Source: Dehalococcoidia bacterium
Lineage (GTDB): Bacteria; Chloroflexota; Dehalococcoidia; GIF9; AB-539-J10
Length of the DNA: 5,053 bases
Reading direction: 5' to 3'
Assembly (NCBI GenBank): GCA_030606165.1
Contig: JAUWGZ010000087.1
Coordinates: 1-5,053, forward strand
Part shown: positions 1 to 4,852 of the stretch, piece after piece
Layout of the letters: each line of letters starts with the position of its first letter
How positions within the stretch are numbered: position 1 is the stretch's first letter
Program-made: the position numbers and the translations under genes
Notes under the pieces: generated by a model
Seen by the model: only the letters and a program-made list of their open reading frames with translations
The model's database searches: none
Told to the model about the DNA's origin: nothing

Positions 1-13
1 TGGGATTTAGAAA

Positions 14-1405
14 TTAGGATTCAGAATTTTCCTGGGTAGATGGCTCCAGTTGCTCGACCTCAAAGACCCTTATTCCCTGACGCTTGGCAAACTGCCTGGC
101 TTCCTTGGTGAGTCCGGGAACAGCAATAAAGACCTTGTCCAGAATACCGGCATCATAAGCCTTGTCGTCGAAGTCGAATACCCTATCCAGTCCCATCGGT
201 TTCTCATCCACTTCGATGCCAATAGCAATACGATGAGTAATGATGCCCTCGTCCCTGATAGCCAGTATGTCTATGTTATGGGCAGCGCCAGACCGGCCTT
301 TGACCTCAGCATCTTCCTTTATTATGTAGCCCTGTTTCTTCAGGTATTGTATGAGCTGTGATTTGGACTTAAATTCAAAGGGCTCCTTCACTATTTCCCG
401 ACCCGGCTGGGGGCTAGCAGTCAGCACTATCTCAAAGTCCTTGGGTTCAACCACATTTATCCCCTGGTAGCTGGCAAATTTCTCCGCCTCTTCGCCTAAC
501 CCGGGTATGATAATCATTATCTTATCGTGAATGCCGCTATCGTAGGCTTTGACATCAAAATCCAATACCCTGTCCAGTCCTATCTTATCCCTGGCAATCT
601 CAACCCCGATAGCGATATTATGGGTAACGACGCCGTCGTCCCTGGTAGCTAATATATCTATGCAATGTTCTGCCCCCGACCTTCCCTTCACTCTGGCATT
701 TTCCGTCACTTCGTAGCCACGCTGCCTCAAGAATTCAACTAACCGTGCTTTAGGCCGAAGTTCAAATTCCAGCCAGTTTCTCTTCGATTCATCAAAGCTA
801 TACGAGTAGACAATTACCTCGTTAATCTCATCCTCAGTGGCAAGCAAGGAACATTTCAGACAGCGCCACTTTATCAACGGCACATTAAATATCTCGCTGC
901 AATCACGGCACTTGTATAGCACTCCCTGGCTCTGGTAGTCGTCGCCCAGAGTTCGCAGCTCCATTTTACACCTGGGGCATACATATCTACCCTTGACTGC
1001 AAATTCATCTTCAACGCCGACATACTTGCAGGCAAAGTGCTCGAGGATTCGGCCCCGGATAATATCTCCTGAGCCGCATTTAGGGCAGTGGGTGCTTGGT
1101 CTTAAATTTATTGACTGACATCGGCGACAACGGAGGAGCCTATCGAAGAAACTCTTGTTCAATATACCCTTAGCAGCCAGAGATTCCATAATTGCTACTG
1201 CTTCCCTGCCTTTGACCTTTAGTGTTCCCTCAGCGACTGGATAGACGAAGCCCAGCTCAGTTGCGAAATCAAACTGGGGTTTAATATCAACAATCCTCCC
1301 CGCCAGCATTTCAGCCACCAATTTCATTGCCATCTCATTATCCCCCGTGCCGCTTACGGCCTGGGGGGCTTCTGTTGCTTCTACCGCTTTATCAACTTCT
1401 GCCAT
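14..1405 (-). CDS. TackOD1-like Zn-ribbon protein with two tandem restriction-endonuclease-like domains
   Basis: The 463-residue protein starts at an ATG (1403-1405) preceded by GGAGG at 1412-1416, six bases away; the stop is TAA. Residues 1-25 look disordered, 26-90 could be a small helical or winged-helix segment. Residues 93-185 carry five CxxC pairs (93/96, 107/110, 143/146, 166/169, 182/185) plus H124 and C126, with the spacing and filler (LEHFACKYVG, RYVCPRCKMELRTLGDDY) I associate with the metal-binding TackOD1 family. Residues 221-325 and 350-454 are two copies of one module, identical at about 59 of 105 aligned positions by hand count. Each contains VKGRSGA.H.IDILA.RD.G and IAIG.E, resembling the Mrr/PD-(D/E)XK fold. 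Acidic residues D250/E269 and D379/E398 fit the core, but the Lys normally two residues after the Glu is A271 and D400, so cleavage activity is doubtful. There is no signal peptide or membrane segment, so it is probably cytoplasmic. A nucleic-acid-binding or sensing role is inference; the substrate is unknown. Confidence 0.85.
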   Translation of the reverse strand: MAEVDKAVEATEAPQAVSGTGDNEMAMKLVAEMLAGRIVDIKPQFDFATELGFVYPVAEGTLKVKGREAVAIMESLAAKGILNKSFFDRLLRCRRCQSINLRPSTHCPKCGSGDIIRGRILEHFACKYVGVEDEFAVKGRYVCPRCKMELRTLGDDYQSQGVLYKCRDCSEIFNVPLIKWRCLKCSLLATEDEINEVIVYSYSFDESKRNWLEFELRPKARLVEFLRQRGYEVTENARVKGRSGAEHCIDILATRDDGVVTHNIAIGVEIARDKIGLDRVLDFDVKAYDSGIHDKIMIIIPGLGEEAEKFASYQGINVVEPKDFEIVLTASPQPGREIVKEPFEFKSKSQLIQYLKKQGYIIKEDAEVKGRSGAAHNIDILAIRDEGIITHRIAIGIEVDEKPMGLDRVFDFDDKAYDAGILDKVFIAVPGLTKEARQFAKRQGIRVFEVEQLEPSTQENSES

Positions 1406-1433
1406 GCCTTACCTCCGTTCACATAGTTAGAAA

Positions 1434-1462
1434 AGTATAATTCGCAATATTGCAGAAGTCAA
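1434..1462 (-). promoter_or_regulatory. Sigma70-type promoter of the Zn-ribbon/nuclease-like gene
   Basis: Read on the minus strand, TTGACT (1457-1462) and TATACT (1434-1439) are separated by exactly 17 bases. The expected start near 1427 gives a 5' leader of about 21 bases that includes the GGAGG at 1412-1416. Both hexamers are one mismatch from consensus, so this is a strong call by sequence alone, without experimental support. Confidence 0.7.
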
Positions 1463-1502
1463 TGAGAGAAAAGTACTACTTTTGTGAGCCCTTCGCTCTT
1501 CC

Positions 1503-1564
1503 TGTCATTCCGAGCCCTTTCCCTTTTGTCATTGCGAGCGCCTGAAAGGTGCGTGGCAATCTCA
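1503..1564. repeat. 62-bp dispersed repeat, copy 1
   Basis: This segment matches 2431-2492 at 61 of 62 positions, in the same orientation; the one difference is at 1540 (g here, a there). Its right part, from 1527, begins TGTCATTGCGAG and holds the arms GCGCCT/AGGTGC around GAA, so here it is a half-copy of the palindromic elements found at 2455-2780. The match ends at 1564, after which the two loci differ. There is no ORF of interest in it. Confidence 0.85.
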
Positions 1565-1757
1565 CTGGCTAAATTCCAAATCCCAAAGGCGCTTCGCTAC
1601 GAGTCCTAAACAAAGTCAAATATAAAAATGCAAAAAGCAAAGTGACAGAGCAAAATTTAAAAATAGCTAGCTGAGAATACCTGAAGCCTTATCTTTGAAC
1701 TTTGATCTGTAATTTTTACTTTTTATCTTTGATTTTTGGATTTCTACGGGGTTAGTT
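1565..1757. other. Non-coding A/T-rich spacer
   Basis: No credible gene is seen. The stretch is A/T-rich and full of degenerate short words: on the minus strand ATCAAAGAT, ATCAAAGTTCAAAGAT and similar recur between 1693 and 1740. I see no strong hairpin followed by a T tract that would serve as terminator for the tRNA cluster, which is transcribed into this region. The palindrome AGCTAGCT near 1665-1673 followed on the minus strand by an A/T run is too weak to call. Confidence 0.5.
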
Positions 1758-1760
1758 TAC

Positions 1761-1843
1761 TGCCGAGGGAGGGACTCGAACCCACACTCCCTTGCAGGAA
1801 GCGGATTTTAAGTCCGCCGCGTCTACCATTCCGCCACCTCGGC
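1761..1843 (-). tRNA. trnL: tRNA-Leu(UAA)
   Basis: The acceptor arms GCCGAGG (minus-strand 5' end, 1837-1843) and CCTCGGC (1762-1768) pair fully, with A73 at 1761. The anticodon stem GCGGA/TCCGC encloses loop CTTAAAA, giving anticodon UAA (1808-1810). A long variable arm and A73 are the class II leucine features. The T arm has TTCGAGT, but its stem carries one U-U mismatch (bases 1770 and 1784). No CCA is encoded after A73. It is the last gene of the minus-strand tRNA cluster, 21 bases after tRNA-Cys. Confidence 0.95.
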
Positions 1844-1864
1844 CTGATAATTGATAACTCAAGA

Positions 1865-1937
1865 AGGCGGCGGGCGGATTCGAACCGCCGCATCGGGGTT
1901 TTGCAGACCCCTGCCTTAACCTCTTGGCTACACCGCC
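1865..1937 (-). tRNA. trnC: tRNA-Cys(GCA)
   Basis: The acceptor strands GGCGGTG (1931-1937 on the minus strand) and CGCCGCC pair with one G-U. The T arm GGCGG-TTCGAAT-CCGCC is perfect. The anticodon stem GGGGT/ACCCC encloses CTGCAAA, giving anticodon GCA (1902-1904). The discriminator base is U73 at 1865, the identity base expected for cysteine. CCA is not encoded and must be added after transcription. Confidence 0.96.
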
Positions 1938-1954
1938 ACAACTACCAAATTTAC

Positions 1955-2029
1955 TGGAGCGGAAGACGGGATTCGAACCCGCGACCTCTTCCTTGGCAAG
2001 GAAGCATTCTACCGCTGAACTACTTCCGC
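1955..2029 (-). tRNA. trnG: tRNA-Gly(GCC), CCA encoded
   Basis: The acceptor strands GCGGAAG (2023-2029) and CTTCCGC (1959-1965) pair fully. The anticodon stem CTTCC/GGAAG encloses TTGCCAA, giving anticodon GCC (1995-1997). The T arm is GCGGG-TTCGAAT-CCCGT. U73 at 1958 is followed by a genomically encoded CCA (1955-1957). It lies 17 bases upstream of tRNA-Cys and 46 bases downstream of tRNA-Leu(GAG). Confidence 0.96.
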
Positions 2030-2075
2030 TCTGAATAAATTCTACCGACTTTTTTTAGTCCCCGCAAGCTAATCC

Positions 2076-2162
2076 TGGTGCCGAGGGGGAGATTTGAACT
2101 CCCACGGGCTTTCGCCCACCACCCCCTCAAGATGGCGTGTCTACCTATTCCACCACCTCGGC
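2076..2162 (-). tRNA. trnL: tRNA-Leu(GAG), CCA encoded
   Basis: The acceptor arms GCCGAGG/CCTCGGC (2156-2162 and 2080-2086) match those of the other leucine tRNA in the window. The anticodon stem CCATC/GGTGG encloses TTGAGGG, giving anticodon GAG (2126-2128). A long variable arm (stem GGGC-GAAA-GCCC) and A73 (2079) mark leucine. The T arm GGGAG-TTCAAAT-CTCCC is perfect. CCA is encoded at 2076-2078. The two leucine genes together read the CUY and UUR codon boxes. Confidence 0.95.
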
Positions 2163-2163
2163 C

Positions 2164-2240
2164 TGGCAGGGGTGGCAGGACTCGAACCCGCGACCTGCGG
2201 TTTTGGAGACCGCTGCTCTAGCCAACTGAGCTACACCCCT
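2164..2240 (-). tRNA. trnW: tRNA-Trp(CCA), 3' CCA encoded
   Basis: The acceptor strands AGGGGTG (2234-2240) and CACCCCT (2168-2174) pair fully. The anticodon stem GCGGT/ACCGC encloses CTCCAAA, giving anticodon CCA (2204-2206). G73 at 2167 is the tryptophan identity base, and a 3' CCA is encoded at 2164-2166. It is the first gene of the cluster; only one base (2163) separates it from tRNA-Leu(GAG), so the two must be matured from one transcript. Confidence 0.96.
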
Positions 2241-2248
2241 AAAGCTAA

Positions 2249-2277
2249 ATTCTAGTTTTTGCTCAATGTTATGTCTA
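2249..2277 (-). promoter_or_regulatory. Candidate promoter of the tRNA cluster
   Basis: On the minus strand TAGACA (2272-2277) and TAGAAT (2249-2254) are 17 bases apart. Transcription would start near 2242, almost at the mature 5' end of tRNA-Trp. Each hexamer is one mismatch from consensus. The location directly before the first tRNA supports it; there is no experimental evidence. Confidence 0.5.
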
Positions 2278-2430
2278 CTGTTGGCACTATTTTTTCCAGC
2301 ACCACTCACCGTGGAAGGTAACACCTCGTCCCGTAACGCCGTAGCACCTGATTGCCTACCTTATTATTATATGGGAGTAAACATCCCTTGTAAAGGCTGC
2401 GCACGGTGAAATTGCTTGGTAATTTCTATT
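2278..2430. other. Spacer with no recognised gene
   Basis: No tRNA, rRNA or convincing ORF is seen on either strand. A G/C-richer patch at 2295-2360 contrasts with A/T-rich flanks and looks more structured than plain spacer, but I could not match it to a riboswitch, 5S rRNA or small RNA that I know. Confidence 0.4.
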
Positions 2431-2492
2431 TGTCATTCCGAGCCCTTTCCCTTTTGTCATTGCGAGCACCTGAAAGGTGCGTGGCAATCTCA
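2431..2492. repeat. 62-bp dispersed repeat, copy 2
   Basis: It is identical to 1503-1564 except at one base, and in the same orientation. Here it runs on into complete palindromic elements, whereas copy 1 is cut short. The two copies bracket the tRNA cluster. Confidence 0.85.
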
Positions 2493-2558
2493 TTGCCCCC
2501 ACCGAGATTGCGGAGCTTGTTCCGAGTGAAACGAGGAATCTCGTGCCTTGCAATGACA
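2455..2558. repeat. Palindromic element with terminal inverted repeats, unit 1
   Basis: The unit begins TGTCATTGC (from 2455) and ends GCAATGACA (to 2558), a perfect 9-bp inverted pair. Inside are a hairpin GCACCT-GAA-AGGTGC and the pair GAGATT/AATCTC (2504-2509 and 2537-2542). The structure is like a short non-coding MITE or REP-type element. No transposase is present nearby. Confidence 0.65.
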
Positions 2559-2589
2559 GGGGGAGGGTGTGCCTCGCAATGACAGGAGG
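2541..2589. repeat. 49-bp exact direct repeat, copy 1
   Basis: All 49 bases recur at 2684-2732. Each copy contains two GCAATGACAG ends separated by a GGGGAGGGTG-type spacer, so it spans the right end of one element plus an extra half-end (to 2584). Confidence 0.85.
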
Positions 2590-2613
2590 GTCAGTACTCG
2601 CCCCTTCTTTGTG

Positions 2614-2701
2614 TGTCATTGCCACGCCCCGACCTGTCGGGGCGTGGCAATCCCTTGCCCCACCAGAGATTGCTTCGGCACTATCGTGCCTTGCAATGAC
2701 A
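2614..2701. repeat. Palindromic element with terminal inverted repeats, unit 2
   Basis: It again runs from TGTCATTGC to GCAATGACA. Its left part is a perfect 16-bp stem (2618-2633 with 2636-2651) around the two bases CT, the strongest hairpin in the cluster. The right part shares GAGATTGC and TCGTGCCTTGCAATGACA with unit 1. Confidence 0.65.
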
Positions 2702-2732
2702 GGGGGAGGGTGTGCCTCGCAATGACAGGAGG
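2684..2732. repeat. 49-bp exact direct repeat, copy 2
   Basis: It is identical to 2541-2589, 143 bases further on. It is followed by two more decayed ends of the same kind, CGCAATGACA near 2743-2752 and GCGATGACA near 2771-2779. Confidence 0.85.
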
Positions 2733-2820
2733 AGGGTATGCATCGCAATGACAAAGGAAGGGGACTCTTTGCGATGACAAAAAAAGATGTGTCACTAAGA
2801 TACTGAACGGGCAAAAATCC

Positions 2821-2851
2821 TTGACAGGGCCGGGGGGCGATATGGTACACT
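2821..2851 (+). promoter_or_regulatory. Promoter-like site P1 upstream of the transporter operon
   Basis: A perfect TTGACA (2821-2826) is followed by GATATGGTACACT. The best -10 is TACACT (2846-2851) with a 19-base spacer, longer than ideal. Its layout (TTGACAGG, G-rich spacer, GATAT) resembles the stronger site 111 bases downstream. A small hairpin, TCGG-AAAAG-CCGA, lies at about 2858-2870. Confidence 0.4.
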
Positions 2852-2931
2852 GAGATTTCGGAAAAGCCGAATTGTTACCTCCCACCTTTTAGCGAATGAG
2901 GATGAAATTTCGGGGAAGAATCTCGAAAACC

Positions 2932-2960
2932 TTGACAGGTGTGTGGGTGGGTGATATACT
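2932..2960 (+). promoter_or_regulatory. Main sigma70-type promoter P2 of the transporter operon
   Basis: TTGACA (2932-2937) matches consensus fully and TATACT (2955-2960) differs at one base; the spacer is 17 bases. Transcription would start near 2967, giving a leader of about 290 bases before the substrate-binding-protein gene. Confidence 0.75.
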
Positions 2961-2969
2961 GACAACTGC

Positions 2970-2987
2970 GAGCTTAAAACTAAGCTC
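2970..2987 (+). promoter_or_regulatory. Stem-loop at the 5' end of the operon mRNA
   Basis: GAGCTTA (2970-2976) and TAAGCTC (2981-2987) form a perfect 7-bp stem with loop AAAC. It would sit within a few bases of the predicted P2 start. 5'-terminal stem-loops commonly protect mRNA from decay; that role here is inference. Confidence 0.5.
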
Positions 2988-3036
2988 TTACAAAATGACC
3001 AGCAGTGCCCAAAATCGAACGGAAAATCAGCATGTA

Positions 3037-3056
3037 ACATATACTTACATATACTT
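3037..3056 (+). repeat. Tandem 10-bp repeat ACATATACTT x2
   Basis: Two adjacent exact copies (3037-3046 and 3047-3056) lie in the leader. They could be an operator or chance in A/T-rich sequence; nothing else shows which. Confidence 0.4.
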
Positions 3057-3107
3057 GCTTAACAGGATCTTAACATAAATGGCATATTATAAAGATAAAT
3101 AAAAAGA

Positions 3108-3121
3108 AGAAAGGAGGTGAT
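3108..3121 (+). promoter_or_regulatory. Extended Shine-Dalgarno-like site without a well-placed start
   Basis: The 14 bases AGAAAGGAGGTGAT are the exact complement of the usual bacterial 16S rRNA 3' end, far longer than a normal ribosome-binding site. The nearest ATG (3120) overlaps it, only two bases past GGAGG, which is too close for normal initiation. It resembles the stabilising leader Shine-Dalgarno (STAB-SD) described for Bacillus cry3A mRNA; that function here is inference. Confidence 0.45.
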
Positions 3122-3158
3122 GAGGCGCATTTTACGACGGGAAGTTTATCTAAAGTAG
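3120..3158 (+). CDS. Possible 12-codon leader ORF
   Basis: The frame reads MRRILRREVYLK then TAG. It is directly at the extended Shine-Dalgarno site but with poor spacing (two bases). It is basic, with no run of a single amino-acid codon that would suggest classical attenuation. It may not be translated. Confidence 0.2.
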   Translation: MRRILRREVYLK

Positions 3159-3176
3159 CAGAACCAAATTGTAAAT

Positions 3177-3201
3177 GAAAGGAGGGATGTGTATGATTTG
3201 A
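3177..3201 (+). promoter_or_regulatory. Second GAAAGGAGG site with a minimal ORF
   Basis: GAAAGGAGG (3177-3185) precedes ATG-ATT-TGA (3193-3201) with seven bases between, ideal for initiation. An in-frame ATG at 3187 would give MCMI. The stop overlaps the next ATG as TGATG. It could be a start-stop element that holds or delivers ribosomes. Confidence 0.3.
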
Positions 3202-3263
3202 TGACAGGAACAAGAAAATGTGATACAGTTTTGAAAAATTTTAGAAAGGAGGAGAAACAATGA
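3201..3263 (+). CDS. Possible 20-codon leader ORF coupled to the transporter gene
   Basis: This frame begins at the ATG of the TGATG junction and ends in a TGA that overlaps the start of the substrate-binding-protein gene as ATGA (3260-3263). The peptide is basic and hydrophilic (starts MTGTRKCDTV). TGATG and ATGA overlaps are typical of translational coupling. The frame has no Shine-Dalgarno of its own other than the upstream GAAAGGAGG, and may be chance. Confidence 0.25.
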   Translation: MTGTRKCDTVLKNFRKEEKQ

Positions 3264-4687
3264 AAAGTAAAATACTTTTTATCTCGTTAGCAGTGGTGCT
3301 GGCTCTTAGCGTGGGCCTCATCGGCTGTGGACCCGTCGAGCCCACCGGCCCCGCCCCCTCAGCCAAAATCGTTCTGGTCGCGTCAGCATCCACGGACGGC
3401 CCGTTAGCAGACGTTCACAATAACGCAAAGGCGCCGATTGTTGGCGCATATCTTGCCGACAGCTCTAACATCACAGTCGGAGGCACACTTTTTCCAGTCG
3501 AGATGAAATATTATCCCGACGGCAGTTCCATGGCAACAATGCAAGAAAACACAGACGCTATGATAGATGAGATAAAGGCTGGAACGGCTCATTTCTTGCT
3601 GGGTCCCAGCTGCACCGCCTTCCTGGAGGCTCAAGCCACCAAGTGTGCCACCGCCCACGTTGTGCAAATGGGCATGGAGGGTGGCGCTACTTCCTTATTC
3701 CCCGTCCTGTCGGCTTACGGATATTCGTTCTTCAACCTGAGCTTTTCCAACTGGTTCGAGATTCCAGTTCTGGCTAAGATTCTGGCAGAAGCCCATGAGG
3801 CTTATGATCCGGGGGACACTCCCGTAGCCGCCATAGGCTACCAGAATGATGACCACGGTTTTGAGTACCTAGCCGAAGCCGAAAAGTACTTCGCTAAAGA
3901 GGGCATTAGTATCGGTGACACCCATGCGATGGTACCCGGTCATGGTGCCGCTTGCGACGAGCTGGTAGCCAAAGCGAAAGCCTGCGACGCCGATATCCTC
4001 TGCCTTTTTGGCTACCCCGAGTTTGTGTTTGGGATCCACGCTTCGGCAATTGCTGAGACGGCATGGCAGCCCAAGGCTGCGGTACTTGGTCCGGGCGCTT
4101 GCTTTGGCGTCTACCGAGACAATGCGTATGGAGCTGGGACAGCTGCCGAGGGGGTGATGACGTTTGTAACAGGCAACAATGCGACATCCCCCGCAATGGA
4201 GGAGCTATTCAACGAAAAACTGGCTTGCCCGCCCGGCCCGCCCGGGATGGGTCTCCCCTATAATGTTTACTGCCAGGACTTCTGGGGTCATCCCTGCTAC
4301 TGGACGGCTCTGGACTTCATATATGCCGCTGCCGCGGCAGAGGGAAGCGACAATGACGGTGACGGCTTCACGATTGACCAGGACGCCTACCGAGACTACC
4401 TGCGAACTGAGAAGGTCGACAGCGTTTTCGGCGAGAGCTATTATGTTACCCCCACCTACGCTCTGAATGCGACCCAATACTCCTGGGACGACTCAGACCT
4501 AGTGAACCCAGTTCCTGAGGGCTCTGCCGGTCTTTTAAGTTACAAGCTGCACCACGGTGAGATCGGTCAGTGGCAGAACGGGTACATGGAAGTCATCGGA
4601 TATGACGACGTCGCCACGGGTACAGACGAGTACGACCTGTATAACTATGTGGTGACCTCTCCCTACTGGTATGCGCCGATGTGGTAG
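3260..4687 (+). CDS. ABC transporter substrate-binding lipoprotein, amino-acid/amide (LivJ-like) class
   Basis: The 475-residue protein starts at ATG 3260 with GGAGG at 3248-3252, seven bases upstream. Residues 1-22 are a lipoprotein signal (KSK, hydrophobic stretch, LIGC), so Cys23 would be acylated and anchor it outside the membrane. A short Pro-rich linker follows. The rest fits a type I periplasmic-binding fold: KIVLVASASTDGPLA (36-50), LLGPSCTAFLEAQATKCA (113-130), and AAIGYQNDDHGFEYLAEAEKYF (190-211) as the start of the second lobe. The following gene is a LivH-type permease, which confirms the role in uptake of branched-chain amino acids, amides or similar small acids; the actual ligand cannot be read from sequence. 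It is longer than classic LivJ (about 370 residues) by a C-terminal extension. Oddities are a DxDGDG loop at 364-375 and nine cysteines besides Cys23. Confidence 0.9.
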   Translation: MKSKILFISLAVVLALSVGLIGCGPVEPTGPAPSAKIVLVASASTDGPLADVHNNAKAPIVGAYLADSSNITVGGTLFPVEMKYYPDGSSMATMQENTDAMIDEIKAGTAHFLLGPSCTAFLEAQATKCATAHVVQMGMEGGATSLFPVLSAYGYSFFNLSFSNWFEIPVLAKILAEAHEAYDPGDTPVAAIGYQNDDHGFEYLAEAEKYFAKEGISIGDTHAMVPGHGAACDELVAKAKACDADILCLFGYPEFVFGIHASAIAETAWQPKAAVLGPGACFGVYRDNAYGAGTAAEGVMTFVTGNNATSPAMEELFNEKLACPPGPPGMGLPYNVYCQDFWGHPCYWTALDFIYAAAAAEGSDNDGDGFTIDQDAYRDYLRTEKVDSVFGESYYVTPTYALNATQYSWDDSDLVNPVPEGSAGLLSYKLHHGEIGQWQNGYMEVIGYDDVATGTDEYDLYNYVVTSPYWYAPMW

Positions 4688-4852
4688 TCTTAGGAATGAT
4701 GAGGTAAAGAAGAGTTACACTCAATAGTTAGAGGAGTGTGAGAAAATAGTAAGCAGGCTGTCTAGGAAGATTGATAGGTGCGAGTTACACCACAAGTGAG
4801 TCTTCTAGGCAGCCTGCTTCTGTATGACTGCGAAGTATAGAAAGTCAAAACA
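4688..4852 (+). promoter_or_regulatory. Intergenic region with long stem-loop between binding-protein and permease genes
   Basis: Positions 4751-4770 pair with 4801-4819 (AAGCAGGCTG...CAGCCTGCTT) over about 19 bp, with one G-U pair and one bulged G. The 30-base loop contains a smaller GGTG/CACC pair. A weaker hairpin, ACACTC/GAGTGT, lies at 4717-4739. The word GAGTTACAC occurs twice (4712-4720 and 4782-4790). No T tract follows the stem, so it is not an obvious intrinsic terminator. A mRNA-stabilising or partial-termination role that lowers permease output is inference from position. Confidence 0.65.

Noticed and set aside
1736..2038. ORFs of 100 and 65 codons over the tRNA region
   Set aside because: They run across three tRNA genes; phrases such as GREGLEPT and GRRDSNPR are the well-known false translations of tRNA sequence.
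2030..2075. Second internal promoter before tRNA-Gly (TTGCGG-17-TAGAAT on the minus strand)
   Set aside because: The -35 matches only three of six consensus positions; the cluster is adequately explained by the promoter ahead of tRNA-Trp.
2295..2362. Fragment of 5S rRNA, T-box or other structured RNA
   Set aside because: G/C content and short pairings are suggestive, but none of the core conserved blocks of 5S rRNA or T-box leaders can be aligned on either strand.
2455..2780. CRISPR array
   Set aside because: The repeats vary in length, are nested, differ in orientation and are not separated by unique spacers of uniform size; no cas genes are present.
2356..2885. Overlapping ORFs of 60-164 codons on both strands across the repeat cluster
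   Set aside because: Their proteins are translations of the palindromic repeats (recurring VIARH, CHCEA-like and AMTGG words), they overlap each other in several frames, and they have no ribosome-binding sites.
2896..3078. 60-codon ORF on the plus strand across promoter P2
   Set aside because: It has no ribosome-binding site, spans a near-consensus promoter and its low-complexity product resembles nothing known.
3906..4477. Alternative-frame ORFs inside the binding-protein gene on both strands
   Set aside because: They are shadows of a gene with clear signal peptide, family motifs and ribosome-binding site.
4751..4819. Rho-independent terminator after the binding-protein gene
   Set aside because: The stem is long but the loop is 30 bases and no T tract follows; it is listed as a regulatory stem-loop instead.
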